Shown here one piece after another: positions 63,454-64,000 of a stretch of DNA of 64,000 nt; position 1 is the stretch's first letter, and every line of letters begins with the position of its first letter. This stretch comes from Gemmatimonadota bacterium (GTDB taxonomy: Bacteria > Gemmatimonadota > Gemmatimonadetes > Longimicrobiales > Gaopeijiaceae). Position numbers and translations under genes: made by a program. Below the pieces are notes generated by a model. The model was not told where the DNA came from and did not search any database. It saw nothing but the letters and a program-made list of their open reading frames with translations. The stretch covers positions 67,324 through 131,323 of the forward strand of contig JAOUPR010000001.1 in the NCBI GenBank assembly GCA_029879725.1, in the 5' to 3' direction.

Positions 63454-64000
63454 ATGAAGACCCTCTCGATGATCGCCCTCGCCGGACTGGCCCTCGGCCT
63501 GGGGGCCTGCAGCCGCGCACTCGGGCCCATGGGCCGCACACTCCCTCCCGGTGATGTGCTGTACTATCCCGAACCGCCCCAAGAGCCTCGGGTCCAGTTT
63601 CTGGCCACGCTCTCCGACATCGGTGACCTGAAGGGCTGGGAGTCCGGCGGACCCGGGATCGGGAAGCCCTACGGGCTGAGCATCCACAAGGGATCCCTGT
63701 ACGTGTGTGACACCGTCCTGCGTGGGGTCCAGGTTTTCGACCTGGTCAGGCAAGAGTTGAGTCAGATCCGTCCCCGAGGCGAGGGGCGGTTGCCTCGACC
63801 CATCAATTGCACGGTGGATACGGCCACGGGACACCTCTACGTGACGGACTCCGACCGCCGGCAGATCGTCGAGTTCGACAGCACGCATAGCTACGTCGCC
63901 GCTTTCGGCGAAGAGGGCGGAACACCCGCCGACGTATTCGTCGATGGTGACACGCTCTGGGTTGCCGACCTCGCCACCAGGTCCGTCCGTGTGTACGACA
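63454..64000 (+). CDS. NHL-repeat lipoprotein, 5' part (runs off the window edge)
   Basis: Start of a lipoprotein with lipobox LGLGAC (MKTLSMIALAGLALGLGACS). Then RVQFLATLSDIGDLKG and at least three NHL-type blade motifs: GIGKPYGLSIHKGSLYVCDT, RGVQVFDL..LPRPINCTVDTATGHLYVTDSD and RQIVEF..GTPADVFVDGDTLWVADL. It should form a beta-propeller at the cell surface. NHL-propeller lipoproteins are regularly found beside doubled-CxxCH cytochromes, as here. The reading frame is still open at the window edge, so total length is unknown. Confidence 0.88.
   Translation, partial: MKTLSMIALAGLALGLGACSRALGPMGRTLPPGDVLYYPEPPQEPRVQFLATLSDIGDLKGWESGGPGIGKPYGLSIHKGSLYVCDTVLRGVQVFDLVRQELSQIRPRGEGRLPRPINCTVDTATGHLYVTDSDRRQIVEFDSTHSYVAAFGEEGGTPADVFVDGDTLWVADLATRSVRVYD

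Overview
The window is a 64 kb piece of a high-GC bacterial chromosome. It is densely coded, with many 1-17 bp overlaps between genes and frequent GTG or TTG starts. The gene set fits Gemmatimonadota best: a complete alternative complex III operon, many TAT and lipoprotein exopeptidases (S9 prolyl oligopeptidase, DUF885, M19), a CBM9/DUF5916 outer-membrane-type protein, multiheme cytochromes and an NHL-repeat lipoprotein. This placement is an inference from gene content; there is no rRNA or marker alignment behind it. I found no tRNA, rRNA, CRISPR array, insertion sequence or prophage.

Left arm (1-16.4 kb, all minus strand): the 5' part of DNA polymerase I, a cold-shock protein with a clear terminator, a TPR-containing lytic transglycosylase and an orphan MotA/TolQ/ExbB proton channel with its own terminator. 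Then comes a long run that reads gcvH - gcvP - UPF0173 hydrolase - LipM/LplA-type lipoate enzyme - oppA-B-C-D-F-like peptide transporter. Glycine cleavage H protein needs lipoylation, so the lipoate enzyme is in a meaningful place. A terminator-like hairpin separates gcvH from gcvP.

16.6-21.3 kb (plus strand): acyl-CoA dehydrogenase, TatA, an SpoU/TrmH-family RNA methyltransferase, a GAF-GAF-GGDEF diguanylate cyclase and a HisN-like phosphatase. It ends at a very long hairpin between convergent genes. 21.6-29.0 kb (minus strand): actA-B-C-D-E-F, alternative complex III, behind a good sigma-70-like promoter. 29.2-35.2 kb (plus strand): MoxR - DUF58 - TgpA-like transglutaminase, then a DUF432-like protein, an MscS channel and a small protein, mostly joined by 4 bp overlaps. 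35.2-37.5 kb holds an ABC-2 export pair.

37.6-47.0 kb: an AbrB-type regulator and a macrodomain protein; a FAD oxidoreductase - LuxE - LuxC cluster without luciferase genes, divergent from a hybrid sensor kinase with a periplasmic solute-binding sensor; a D-aminoacylase-type amidohydrolase. 47.2-51 kb is sulfur- and thiol-flavoured: a SoxC-like molybdoenzyme with a cytochrome c partner, an MddA-like methanethiol methyltransferase and a YpdA-like flavoprotein.

51-64 kb: a secreted protein of unknown function, prolyl oligopeptidase and DUF885 peptidase, an M19-type dipeptidase, and a redoxin lipoprotein with an in-frame TGA exactly where the family has the first Cys of its CxxC motif. A hairpin of the right size and spacing for a bacterial SECIS follows the TGA, so this is a probable selenoprotein and the main find of the window. 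After it come a DUF5916 protein, an XdhC split in two genes, two multiheme cytochromes c (the second behind a perfect CRP/FNR-type palindrome) and a truncated NHL-repeat lipoprotein.
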